In this document: positions 21,828-31,680 of the stretch, one piece after another
Position numbering within the stretch: position 1 is the first letter of the stretch
How the letters are laid out: each line of letters begins with the position of its first letter
Assembly: GCA_001599755.1 (NCBI GenBank)
Contig: BCHX01000004.1
Span: 434,001-498,000 of the forward strand
Direction: 5' to 3'
Length of the DNA: 64,000 nucleotides
Source of the DNA: Gliomastix tumulicola
Taxonomy: Eukaryota > Ascomycota > Sordariomycetes > Hypocreales > Bionectriaceae
Notes under the pieces: model-generated
Databases searched by the model: none
Told to the model about the DNA's origin: nothing
What the model saw: only the letters and a program-made list of their open reading frames with translations
Made by a program: the position numbers and the translations under genes

Positions 21828-22960
21828 TTACCCAAGAAATCTTGCCGCCTGACGTTCCAGGTGTTCCGCGTGGAGCGTAGTCAGGGGATTTGGGATCTGG
21901 TCCATGGCCTGTCGGATCTTGTCCAGCAGATACTGCCGCGGATTGCAGCCGCTATGATCTGCTAGCAGTCCGGCCTTGCCTTTCGAGCTCTCGTTGCCGC
22001 TGCCTCCCGGACCATCAGTCTCGCCGATATCATGGATGACGAGGCTCGTGAGCTTGGAGTAGAGACTCAAAATGCTGTAGTCCAGATCACGGGGATCAGG
22101 GAGGGGCCAGAGTCCTGCCCGTGCGAGACAGAATGTGATGGATCCCAAGATCATGGACTCGCATCGATGAGGACCCATCCACGTGGCGTGACGGCACCAT
22201 CTAGGCCGCTCGTCGACAACGATCAAAGCCTCTACCATTTCCCGGAAGATATCGAGGAGCGCCTGGAAGGTATCTAGGCGGATGTTCTCTATATAATCTA
22301 CGGACTTGGTCAGCCTCCTGCATTCATTCTTCCGTCACATCCATCGAGTATGACTTCAAGTATTGACGCACCTAAAACACCCGGAGGTGTTTGCACTTGC
22401 TCAGCGACTTCCTCCGCAGACCACTGACCCTTCGATTCCATCAACAGCTTCCGAGACAAGTCAAGAAATGCATCTCTTAGTCCCAGCTCCCAACTGACCC
22501 ATAGCATCTTCGGAATCGACGTGTCGGATGCCGCCACGGGTGACGTGAGCACATCTTCAATGGACGGCATCAGCCTGCCCATCCAAGGGACCACAAGTCG
22601 TGTGGCGTCGTAGTAGTGCGTCAACTTTGTCAACTCGTATACCTCGTCGATGGATAGAGACTCGCGGATCTCATGAAATTGGGCGTGTACGAGGTGAAGC
22701 AGGATGCGCATCGGCTGCGGTTTATCTTCCGGTAGATCCACCGTCCAATCGTCCCCCCGGTCGGCTGCTTGGGAGTTTGATTTCGACTCTAGGAAATTGC
22801 CATAGAGCATGCGATCGAGGACGGGGGAAGCCCGAGCCAGAGCGCGGGAACAGGCCAGAAACGTGACCTGCTTCTGGCCATCTTGATCGTGGCCAACTCT
22901 CAACCGGATGTCGCCGCGAGGGTCGATGATGATTTCTGAGGTAGATTCTTCGGTGGCCAT
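21828..22960 (-). CDS. BTB/POZ domain protein
   Basis: Exons 22372-22960 and 21828-22297; the 74-nt intron 22298-22371 (GTGCGT..TAG) joins QTPPGVL to DYIENIRLDTFQ and gives 352 aa. The start at 22960 (MATEESTSEIII) could also be the ATG two codons upstream. Residues 10-105 fit a fungal BTB domain: GDIRLRVG, VTFLACSRALARASPVLDRML, then WTVDLPEDKPQPMRILLHLVH and IDEVYELTKLTHYYDA. The remainder is helical with no second known domain. Fungal BTB proteins of this shape are numerous and poorly understood. Some act as substrate adaptors for cullin ligases, but nothing here proves that. Confidence 0.82.
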
Positions 22961-23669
22961 TATCATTGTCCATAAGAGTACTGAATATATCAAGCTTTTT
23001 GGCCCGACACTACTGAATGAGGTTATTCGATCCCCTTATATTCGCCTTGTGCTGGACTTCACTTGGTGTGCCTAGTCGAGCCAGAGTCGCAGAAGCTGAT
23101 GGCGCTTGGCATGAGCCATGAGAAGTGGAAGGTAGGCTAGCATGATGGCTGACGCGCGCTTGTGAATACGAAGCGTGGCTGGGTGATCTATCTTGAGTAT
23201 ATTCACGTCCAAGCCCGCGCCAGTGAGGCCGGTATAAGCTCGTATCGCGCCAGTCAAGCGGGCTATGCAGGATGTCACAACTCCACTTGGAGCCACAGAT
23301 TCGGAACCCGAACGCAGTCCGCGGATGCCGCTTCCTGTTCAACTACTAGACTTCATTCATTTTGTGTTCATCTCCCCCTTTTTCCATCAAACATGAGCCA
23401 TACATCGCCTCCCCTGCATTTAAGCTTATACCTGATTAGCTTTTCACGGTCCGTCTGCAGGATATTCTCCGTCCTGCATCCGATCCCTCACAGTGGGACG
23501 ATCGGTTCTTTCCGGTCTGCGACTACCGAAGATTTTTTCCCTCTTTCATTTTCTCTCTGATTCTTGGCTGGGCGTCTTTGCATGTGACGAGGTCTGTTCA
23601 TGATTATAAGCCTTTACAATCACAGACGCCATCATCGAGGAGCACTCTCGAGTTTGCTCCGGAGGAAGG
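22961..23669. other. Divergent promoter region, BTB gene and regulator
   Basis: Separates two divergently transcribed genes. No gene, clear TATA box or repeat was identified. Confidence 0.45.
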
Positions 23670-26194
23670 ATGACGGTCGACACGGATTCTGAGAGCCCGC
23701 TTGCTCAGAAAGCTGTACGTACATGATGCTCCGTTTTCCACTACTTCCAAGTATGGAGGACTCGGTCCCTGAGACCACAGCTAACACATTTGAGTAGTGT
23801 GACGAGTGCGGCCGCAGGAAGGTGTGTCTTACCTCTCAGTGTGGCCTCCAAAGGGGCCACGGCTGGATGTTCCTCACGGTACAGTCCTAACTAAAGCCAA
23901 TTCTAGATCCGCTGCGATCGAGTCAAACCTTGCTGTGCATGCAGTGCTGCAGGACGAACCTGTACATTCAGTCCCAAGTTGCACTTGCAAAATCCCCGCC
24001 AGCGTATTCTCGTAACAAGGAAATAGTACGTCGACGAAGTGCTTCCCCATTCACACGCTGTGAAATAGACGACTGACCTACATTTGTATGATCCACATAA
24101 AACAGTGAAGACAAGGTTGACCACATCAACGTTCGAGCAAAATCCATTGAGGCGTCTCTCAGGAGACTAGTCTCCGAAGCCCAAACTCCGCTCTCTTCCA
24201 AGGCGGCTACCTCAACTCATTCTGAGCCAGATTCACACACTGAGAGTGAGGGATCCCATGTTGATGACCATTACTTAAGTCTCAAGGTCGATATCCCAGG
24301 CCTGAGTAGTGATCATACACTGCAAAAGCAATGCCTACACGCTGGGAATTTTCTCGACAGCATTGTCATGTCGCATTTTGAAGGAGCTGCGCCAGGCCCA
24401 AGCTCCTCTATCAACGTCGCCGTTACGGCTCTCAAAGACATCGTCAATTGCCAGAGGCGAAGATCAGTCGATCACTGGGGAGAAGCTTTCCCCTCGGAAA
24501 CCCCATTGCCTCCTAGTGCCCTGGCAAAACTCCCTATGCCTCCTCTCGAGGTTATTATGCGCCTATTCAACGACAGCATGGGTAAGCTTCTTGATAGGCC
24601 AACTGCTTTACATAGTACCTAGCCTCAGGAATACGTGATCTGAAGCGCTGACTCCTCTTAGACGGACCTCCCACCCTCTTCTCATCAAATTGCGCCCTTG
24701 TTGGGTTGACAGTCAGCGACCTTCTGTCGCTCTGTATGTCCGTTTATACATCACCTGATACTGCATCTCACTCTGTCATGACCATCGTCAACTCTGGACT
24801 ATACTACCTCTTTGCTGAGCAGGCGGTGTACGTGGCCACATCTGATGACAAGGATGATTTTGTGTCTTATCGGCAGATGTGCGAGCGCAACCTCAATGTC
24901 TGCATCAGAAGCACCCCTCTTTTCACATCGGATCCCACGAGGCAAGTGCAAGCTCTCTTGCTCGGCGTAAGTACATACTCGTCCCTCGACTCGTATTATG
25001 ACTAAGATTTATTACCTCTAGGTCACCTACGCCATCGATGTTTGCTCACCTGCCGTCGCCTGGCATCTCAACTCTGCCGCGGCCCAACTGTGCCAGTCTG
25101 GGGGCTTCCACCGTGCAAAGGGCACCCCGGACGATACGTCGAGCGAGGCGCGGGTCAAAAGAACCCTATTCTGGACTGCCTACACTTACGACAAGTGTCT
25201 GAGTCTCAGGCTCGGTTATGCGTCGACTGTTCGTGAGACGGATATCACCGTGCCTCGCGAATATGGGGTCGCCCAGCTGGAGGAGGGGTGCTTACCTCGG
25301 CTATGGCTCATGACGAGTTCACTCCGGGCTACTACATATGAGCGCCTGTGAGCTTACACATTTCACGCCCTTATGCTTATGACCAGATAGCGACTGACAC
25401 ACCATCAGATACAGCCCTGAGGCCCAGAGCTTCTCACCCACTGAGATGGCTCACGTAGCTCAAGAACTCGGGTCCAAGTGTCGAGCGATGGAGATGGAGG
25501 TACTCAGAGTCCGCAACGAGACCATGACCAGCATCCCGTCATTGGATCAAATGGGGGTGGTGAAGCTGTACGTTGCCAGCGCGACGGTGCAGTTTTACAC
25601 GCTGATCACCCTGGTTTACCGGATGATCCCCCCTCCAGAGGAATCACTCCATAAATTCACCCCAGAGTGCATCGATGCCGCACGAAACGCGATTCGTCAT
25701 CATCTGAGCGCAGTTCAACAGCTTGGGGGTGATGAGCTGTATCAAGCTGTCTACGTGAACTGGTAAGCCAACACCGTCATAGAGCCTCAAATTGAGCTTG
25801 ATGCTAACCCAACATCGTGACCAGGACGCTGATGCTGACGCCATTCGCACCCTTCTTCGTCCTCTTCTGCCACCTCATCACTGTGCTCGATCCCGTCGAC
25901 ATGGATCTTCTCCGGAGCTTTGTGGCATCCCTGGAGGACCTCAAATCTGCCACGACGACGGCGGGCAAGCTGCATCAGCTCTGCAAGGCCATGCTCGATG
26001 TCGCCTGCATATGCTATGACGCCGCCTACTCCTTCACCACCCTAGACGATCCGGGACGCGCCGAGACGCAGGCAGGCTTCAGCGACGACTTCAACATGTT
26101 CCTGAATCAGCTGGACTTTGAGTTAGATGAGCAGGGCAATCTCCCGATGCCAGACTTCGAGGGATGGTTCACCGGCGGGTTTTCATCTATGTAG
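23670..26194 (+). CDS. Zn2Cys6 transcription factor, eight exons
   Basis: Exons: 23670-23714, 23798-23821, 23907-24025, 24106-24581, 24662-24966, 25022-25347, 25409-25762 and 25825-26194, 672 aa. The zinc cluster is split by two introns: exon 2 is only 24 nt (CDECGRRK) and exon 3 continues IRCDRVKPCCACSAAGRTC. This gives C-X2-C-X6-C-X5-C-X2-C-X6-C. The following domain (DLLSLCMSVYTSP, then VTYAIDVCSPAVAWHLNSAA and TLFWTAYTYDKCLSLRLG) is the fungal-specific transcription-factor domain. The C-terminus is acidic (FELDEQGNLPMPDFEGWF), a plausible activation region. The target pathway is unknown. The nearest candidates are the divergent BTB gene and the small secreted protein downstream. Confidence 0.87.
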
Positions 26195-26780
26195 GGAGTC
26201 ACGCGTGGCTTACTCATGGCTCGACTCGTTCCGCTTCCTCATACGGGTATACGAGTCGTCCCGCCATTGGTCACCGTCCGTCCCATGCACACTGCACTGC
26301 ATATAGGCACCTTCGTCAACTGCCAAGGCTGGCAGGGGGAAGAAGCCGAGTGGGAGGCTGAACCGGGACGACAAGTGGACTCCCTAAAAGCGGCAAGCCT
26401 CCATGGCAACGTCAGCTATAGTAGCATCCCGATGGCCATACCGACGTGGCGTTTGCCTGCCGAGTCGGCCGCCTCCCAACGCACATATTTTGCATTCCAC
26501 TCTAGATCAAAAAAGAAACCCCAAAAAAAACCAGGGAACTTTGACGGAAAACTTTGACCGTGACCTCGTCATGCGGCTCAATATGGGAGGTTGGAGTAGA
26601 TGTTATGCATGAGGCGACGGTGGAGGGTTGCATTCCAGTGAGGCGGCCCGACAGTTTGCCGACCTCCGCTACGTATGGTATTCAATATAAATGGCATCTA
26701 CCCCCTCCCTCATGATCAATGTCTTAACGTCTCATCACCATCACCATCACTCAAGATACCAAACAACTTTGTCGGTCACC
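26195..26780. other. Intergenic, promoter of the small secreted protein
   Basis: No gene supported. An A-rich run lies at 26508-26540 and a TATA box at 26686. Confidence 0.45.
26686..26692 (+). promoter_or_regulatory. TATA box of the small secreted protein gene
   Basis: TATAAAT about 95 nt upstream of the ATG at 26781. Confidence 0.5.
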
Positions 26781-27286
26781 ATGAAGTTCAGCCTCCCTCT
26801 CGTCCTCCTCTCCGCCTTCGCGGCCACGACCAAGGCAGACACCGTCCAAGTGTCCGACTTTTTCGTCGACAAGCACGAGGACGCCATCACCAGGGCTGTC
26901 AAGGTCCGCTCCGTCTCCTTCACGCTCGACGGCTACGAGGCCTCGAGTGTGAACTGTGCCGCCAGCCCGCCGCCGACGTTCCCGTCCGACATACTCAAGT
27001 GCGACGACCCCAACTACCGATTCGTGATCACCGAGGGTGAGGAGGGCAGCGGGCTGCAGTTTGCTGTCCAGGTGTACTACGATAACCAGGCGACGGGGTG
27101 AGTGCCTTCCTCCCTTTTTCAAACAGACCGACCATTACTGACATCATGGATAGTGTTCATGTTCAGGGCTTGGAGAGCGTGGTGACGCGGTGCTATCCCA
27201 AGACCGATGTGAGCGAGGAGTTCAGATACGAGTGCACCCAGGTGCTTCCGGTGTCTGTCCCTCTCGCGTGCACATTCCGATGCTAG
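26781..27286 (+). CDS. Small secreted Cys protein, possibly AA1-like
   Basis: Exons 26781-27097 and 27154-27286 (56-nt intron, GTGAGT..TAG) give 149 aa. Residues 1-19 (MKFSLPLVLLSAFAATTKA) are a clear signal peptide. The mature part starts DTVQVSDFFVDKH and has six cysteines (VNC, LKC, TRC, YEC, LAC, FRC), so three disulphides are possible. The beta-rich pattern, VSDFxxxK start, paired cysteines before YRFVI and the late C..C pair resemble the AA1-like (Alt a 1-type) fold of secreted fungal proteins. The resemblance is by eye only. Size, secretion and cysteines also fit an effector candidate. It converges on a HET-domain gene with 65 nt between stops. Confidence 0.75.
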
Positions 27287-27351
27287 AGCACGGTCTGTCA
27301 GCTCCTCGAGCCAGCATAAAAATATTGTAGTCTTTTAATCCAAACACTACA

Positions 27352-29349
27352 TTACACAACGGTAAAAGTTTCTACTTGCCCAAGTGATCCCTCCTCGCGC
27401 ATCCGATCAACGAGCTCGCCATTCATTATCCCCGAGACAAACGCAGACCCAATCATGACCCAACCATCATCCTTCCGTCGAAGGATATAGGGGAAGTCGC
27501 ATCCGGTGAGCACCACAGCGACATCACCAGTCTGAATCCGATGCTTCTCATACACGAAGCCGACATAACCCTGAGCCGTGCAAAACAAAGTGCTGTCCTC
27601 GAGATCCATCGCCCGGAACTGCAGAGCGCTGATCTTCCGCTTGAATCCCTCGTCTACATCTCTCGACAGTGTGCATGCCCCCATGCGAGCCATCAGCGAC
27701 TTCGAACCATCGCCGCTCTCCGACGTCGTGTTGTTCAAGACTGGGTCATCTCCCCCAAAGTTCAGCTCGGTCGTGATGTGCTTTAGCGAGTCCAGAAACT
27801 CCACCAGTTGTGACGCCCCAGTCTGAAGCATGTTCTCCGTTTTGTCCTTTCCGAGGACTTCCTCCACGTGTCGTGTCAGCTTCCACGCAGCGTCGATGAC
27901 TTGCGCCATTCCGTGGGTCTCCCCAGGCAGTTCAAACACATAACTGATCTCATCTACCGTCCATCCATGCACGGTAAGGAGCATGTGACTGTCATCGACG
28001 CTGGGCATTCCGTGCAGCTCTGTTCCGCTTGCCTTGGCCCCTTGAGGAGCAAAGCTGACGAGACGCGTCAGGTTATACTTCCCGTGCTTTGTGCTGGTAT
28101 CGGGGGCAGCAAAGTCTGGTGTCCAAGAAGGCCACGGCGCGTCTGTCGGCGACGGTCCCAACCAGTCATATACTCTGGCAGTCCCTTCCACAGCAATGAC
28201 ACACGCCATGACATCCCTCAGTACCTTGTCTACAGGAAGGGTGTAGTCCGGGACAGGCAGGTCGTAGTGTTTGGGGACCATGGAATACAAGGCATAGACC
28301 TTATCGCGAGGATCCCCCGACTGCAGCTCGTAGGTATCCCGGAGGAAGGCAGACAGCAGCCAGCCGTCGTCTTTCAGCTGCGCCCTCGCTGTCAGATGCT
28401 TGGCGAACCCGATGACTGGAGGTCTGAGCTCCGCCAGATCTTCCACGACCTCCCGCGCTTCCACCGCAGACCAGGCATCATATCGCGCCAGCCCTTCCTT
28501 CCCGTAGGCGCGCTCGTTGGTATCGGCAATCTGCCGCATGATGCCGCCTTCAGTCCTCGCCCACAGCGCAGCCTGGAGGAAGTCGTCGTCGAGAACCAGC
28601 TCCTCTCCGAGAAGCAACACCGGCGTATCCTTAGCCAGAATGAACTCCTGCAAGATCCACATCCTTGACCAGTAGGGAATCTCATCGAAAGCGGCGATGT
28701 ACTTCTGCACGCGCTCCAGAATGTGCAGCTCCTTCGCCGTCATGTGCAGCCGCAGCTTGTCCCAGGGGACAGCGCGTCCAACGGCGTATGTGGCCTTTCG
28801 CCTGATTGCACCTGGTGACCACGCCGGCGAGGAGAGATACAGCTCGGCGAAAGGGGTGCTGCGGTTCAAGCCTACGAGGTAGTGCCGCAGCCAGTCCATG
28901 CCCTGTTCGAATCCGTGCGCCGGCGGCTTGCCGAGCCACGCCACGACTCTCTCGGCGGAGGTATACAGCTTTCCCATGAGGAGGACCTGACTGCTGCGCT
29001 CAGCCAGATCATCCTGGTTGATGCAGATCTGGTCGACCCAGATCACGCGACTATGCAGTTTCCGCCTCAGCCGTCGAAGCGCCCCGTCCAAGCTCTTAGT
29101 GATGCTGCAATCATGCCCGTCGACGGCGATGATCTCGGTGAATTCGGGCGGGCCCCAGACGTATGATAATGCTTCGTATTTTGGCGGAGGGCTTGCCTCA
29201 AGGGATGCGTGGATCAGCTCGCAACGAAGCGGTGAGGAGGTCAATGCAGCCGGGGAGAGGCGCAGCAGTCTGATTGACTGGCTTGAAGTGTCGAGGGGCG
29301 TATACGGCGGGCGACGGACGGGCGGATGATCTTGCTGATTTGACGCCAT
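27352..29349 (-). CDS. HET-domain (heterokaryon incompatibility) protein 1
   Basis: A 665-aa single exon. The first real ATG is at 29349 (MASNQQDHPPVRR); the longer frame starts at GTG. The HET domain spans about residues 55-220: YEALSYVWG, then ITKSLDGALRRLR, VIWVDQICINQDD, ERSSQVLLMGKLYTSA and VVAWLGKP. The C-terminal third carries the family ending GYVGFVYEKHRIQTGDVAVVL, FPYILRR and AFVSGIMNGEL. HET proteins trigger cell death after fusion of genetically different hyphae; related folds belong to the TIR-like group. No NACHT or WD part is present. A second HET gene lies 275 nt upstream in the same orientation. Confidence 0.92.
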   Translation of the reverse strand: MASNQQDHPPVRRPPYTPLDTSSQSIRLLRLSPAALTSSPLRCELIHASLEASPPPKYEALSYVWGPPEFTEIIAVDGHDCSITKSLDGALRRLRRKLHSRVIWVDQICINQDDLAERSSQVLLMGKLYTSAERVVAWLGKPPAHGFEQGMDWLRHYLVGLNRSTPFAELYLSSPAWSPGAIRRKATYAVGRAVPWDKLRLHMTAKELHILERVQKYIAAFDEIPYWSRMWILQEFILAKDTPVLLLGEELVLDDDFLQAALWARTEGGIMRQIADTNERAYGKEGLARYDAWSAVEAREVVEDLAELRPPVIGFAKHLTARAQLKDDGWLLSAFLRDTYELQSGDPRDKVYALYSMVPKHYDLPVPDYTLPVDKVLRDVMACVIAVEGTARVYDWLGPSPTDAPWPSWTPDFAAPDTSTKHGKYNLTRLVSFAPQGAKASGTELHGMPSVDDSHMLLTVHGWTVDEISYVFELPGETHGMAQVIDAAWKLTRHVEEVLGKDKTENMLQTGASQLVEFLDSLKHITTELNFGGDDPVLNNTTSESGDGSKSLMARMGACTLSRDVDEGFKRKISALQFRAMDLEDSTLFCTAQGYVGFVYEKHRIQTGDVAVVLTGCDFPYILRRKDDGWVMIGSAFVSGIMNGELVDRMREEGSLGQVETFTVV

Positions 29350-29623
29350 TGGGAGCTGGTCTGTGGTGTCTGAGATGACGGCGATTGGAAGCACCACGAA
29401 GGAAAGGACGGGTGAGATGACTGAGGGCTTTTGTAGGTATGGAGGGTGGTGGTCCAGGGGTCAAGGATCAGAAATTCAGAAGACCCAGCTAAGCATAACC
29501 CCTGTAGAGGTAAGCCGTGTGCGGATACTCTCGCATATTATCTTGGTCAAACAGGTGATGCCCGGAGGTCTATTCAGAAGCTGCTCAAGACAAAATCAAG
29601 GCATGCTAGGCACCGGCCGGTTC

Positions 29624-31444
29624 TTATCCACTACCGAGCATGTTCCGCAGACGACTGACAGTTCTACTTCCCGAGCCCCTCGCACTGCTAGACTCGGAGC
29701 CTTCCGCATCGACGGTTCCTGACGGTGGCATCGATGGATCCAGGTCGGCTGATGTGACATTAACTGTGAGGTAGTACTCCTTGGTCATCTTAGTTACCTT
29801 GCTTTTCGAAATCACCGACACGCTATGATTGGCAAGGGTTACTGTCTGATCTATGCCAACCGGTTTGAACCGCTCCTGCAACTCGGCCGACGGTGGCAGC
29901 CACGCCTTGAGGCGAGCACCAAACGTTTTCCTGTCCCTGCTCTCGACCTCGTATGCGCAGAACCCCAGGCTGAGCGGGTCGATCGTGCCGACGGCGACGA
30001 TGAGCCTGCGTCCGTCGGCTCTGCGTTCGAGCAGCAGTACCAGGGTGAGCTTCCCATTCCCCCGGTTCACCGCCATCCTGCCCAAGCCCTTCGAGATGAG
30101 CGAATCTCTATGTTGGCCCATATTGGGTATGTCCATACTGGGAGAATATTCCCGGGAGACAGAAATCGTACCGTTCTGTAAGTAGGCGACCCTGACGGCG
30201 TGGTGAATGCGATACATGTCAACGGATGGGCCAGCCTCGAAGTGGATGAAGTGCCACGGGTACACGACCTGGACATCCGGCAAGCGTGCTGTAGGGCTCG
30301 GCGAGACGTAGAACTGTCTCCTCTTCGAATCCGCGCCTGTAGTCGCAAAGTCTCTCGATATCCTGCCGATCCGATTCGCTCGTATGCGTGCGTAGTGCAT
30401 CTCGTCAGAGGCCGTCTCTACCAGGAAGACCGTCGTGAAGAAGGCGTTGCGATAGTCCGGGGCAGGGCAGTCCAAGGCCGCCCAGAAGACGTCTCTGCCC
30501 AGGGCATCCTTGTCCACGATTCCCAGGTTGGCGTCGGCCACACCAACGATGGGGAGGTGGATGGAGAGTCCCTCGTTTGTGATGGAGTGCGGCAGCCGCG
30601 TTTCCCACTGCTGGTACGGTACGATCCCGGCCGTCGTCTCGAAGCAACTGGGCGACGGGGCAAGGAGCCCGTACTCCTTGTCATCAGGTGCGTCCTTGTC
30701 GACCCAAGCAAAGAGCGAGTGATCGGTCGTCTGCTTCATGATCTCCTCCTGCAGCCGGATAAAGGCCTTGGTGCCCTCTCCGTACAGCAGCGGCATGTTG
30801 ACGTTGAAGATACCCATCAAGCAGTACGCGATGTCCTCCGGACGCGTCGTCGTTCTCTGGGATGCCCAGCCCATACGGTTAGCCACGCTCGCCGTCTCGA
30901 AGGGCCTCATCCCCGTGAGGATCTCCTCGCTGATCTTGGTGATCTGCGCGAGGTCCTTGCTCAGGCTTGTCTTGTCGCCGATGGGCATCCATTCATCGCC
31001 CGCGTAGAAGACGACGTGCGCAGGGGCAATGAGCTCCTGCAGCGTGAAGCCGCGTGTGAACCAGCGACACTGCGCCAAGCTCTGAACACCGCCGTCGCGG
31101 CGTGAGAATAGGTCGCTCAGATAGGCGTAGCACACAGCAGCGCCACGATACCAGGCAAACATACTGTTGATCGCCTCGGACAGCTCGGCACTACTAGTCT
31201 TGTCGATGCAGCAGGTGTCGACCCAGACATAGGCGAAGCCATCGGACAAAGCCTGCTCGCAAGCGAAGCGCACCTTCTCGTAGGCGCCCCTCTTGGCGGC
31301 GGTGCCATTGACGATGTCGGCAAGCAGGACTTCATCCTTGGTCCAGGTGTGGGAGAGAATGGCGTACGGCTCAATCTCATTCGGGTTGAAGTCGACGCAC
31401 TCGAGCCTCGATGTGTGGATGCTTTCGGCCACCAGCAGACGCAT
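29624..31444 (-). CDS. HET-domain protein 2 (HET-E-type N-terminal domain)
   Basis: A 606-aa single exon beginning MRLLVAESIHTSRLECVDF. The domain follows the HET-E/HET-D subtype: YAILSHTWTKDEVLLADI, KRGAYEKVRFACEQA, YVWVDTCCIDKTSSAELSEAINSMF, WFTRGFTLQELIAPAHVVFY, and later MGWASQRTTTRPEDIAYCLMGIFNVNMPLLYGEG. The tail has no NACHT or WD40 repeats but contains a long beta-rich region. Unlike HET protein 1 (YEALSYVWG type), it is from another branch, so the two are not recent duplicates. The probable role is allorecognition or programmed cell death signalling. Confidence 0.93.
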   Translation of the reverse strand: MRLLVAESIHTSRLECVDFNPNEIEPYAILSHTWTKDEVLLADIVNGTAAKRGAYEKVRFACEQALSDGFAYVWVDTCCIDKTSSAELSEAINSMFAWYRGAAVCYAYLSDLFSRRDGGVQSLAQCRWFTRGFTLQELIAPAHVVFYAGDEWMPIGDKTSLSKDLAQITKISEEILTGMRPFETASVANRMGWASQRTTTRPEDIAYCLMGIFNVNMPLLYGEGTKAFIRLQEEIMKQTTDHSLFAWVDKDAPDDKEYGLLAPSPSCFETTAGIVPYQQWETRLPHSITNEGLSIHLPIVGVADANLGIVDKDALGRDVFWAALDCPAPDYRNAFFTTVFLVETASDEMHYARIRANRIGRISRDFATTGADSKRRQFYVSPSPTARLPDVQVVYPWHFIHFEAGPSVDMYRIHHAVRVAYLQNGTISVSREYSPSMDIPNMGQHRDSLISKGLGRMAVNRGNGKLTLVLLLERRADGRRLIVAVGTIDPLSLGFCAYEVESRDRKTFGARLKAWLPPSAELQERFKPVGIDQTVTLANHSVSVISKSKVTKMTKEYYLTVNVTSADLDPSMPPSGTVDAEGSESSSARGSGSRTVSRLRNMLGSG

Positions 31445-31680
31445 GATGATGGTCGGTAGAATGATGAAGAAAATAGAGGGCGCGCGTGTGCTGACATGAG
31501 GCGGATTAGCGGGCTAATTTCAGGGCGATCTTATGCAGGGGAGTGGCGCTGCAAGGCAGCAGCTGCATGGCCCTAAGACGATTGAGGACTTGGCCGACTG
31601 ACCACTGTTGAATGTTTTACATTGTCGCCAATGGGCTTTTGAGCAAATAAGGTATTTTCCATAAATCTTCTATCGTCTCT

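Noticed and set aside
27868..28668. 266-aa plus-strand open frame opposite HET gene 1
   Set aside because: Antisense shadow of a HET-domain gene.
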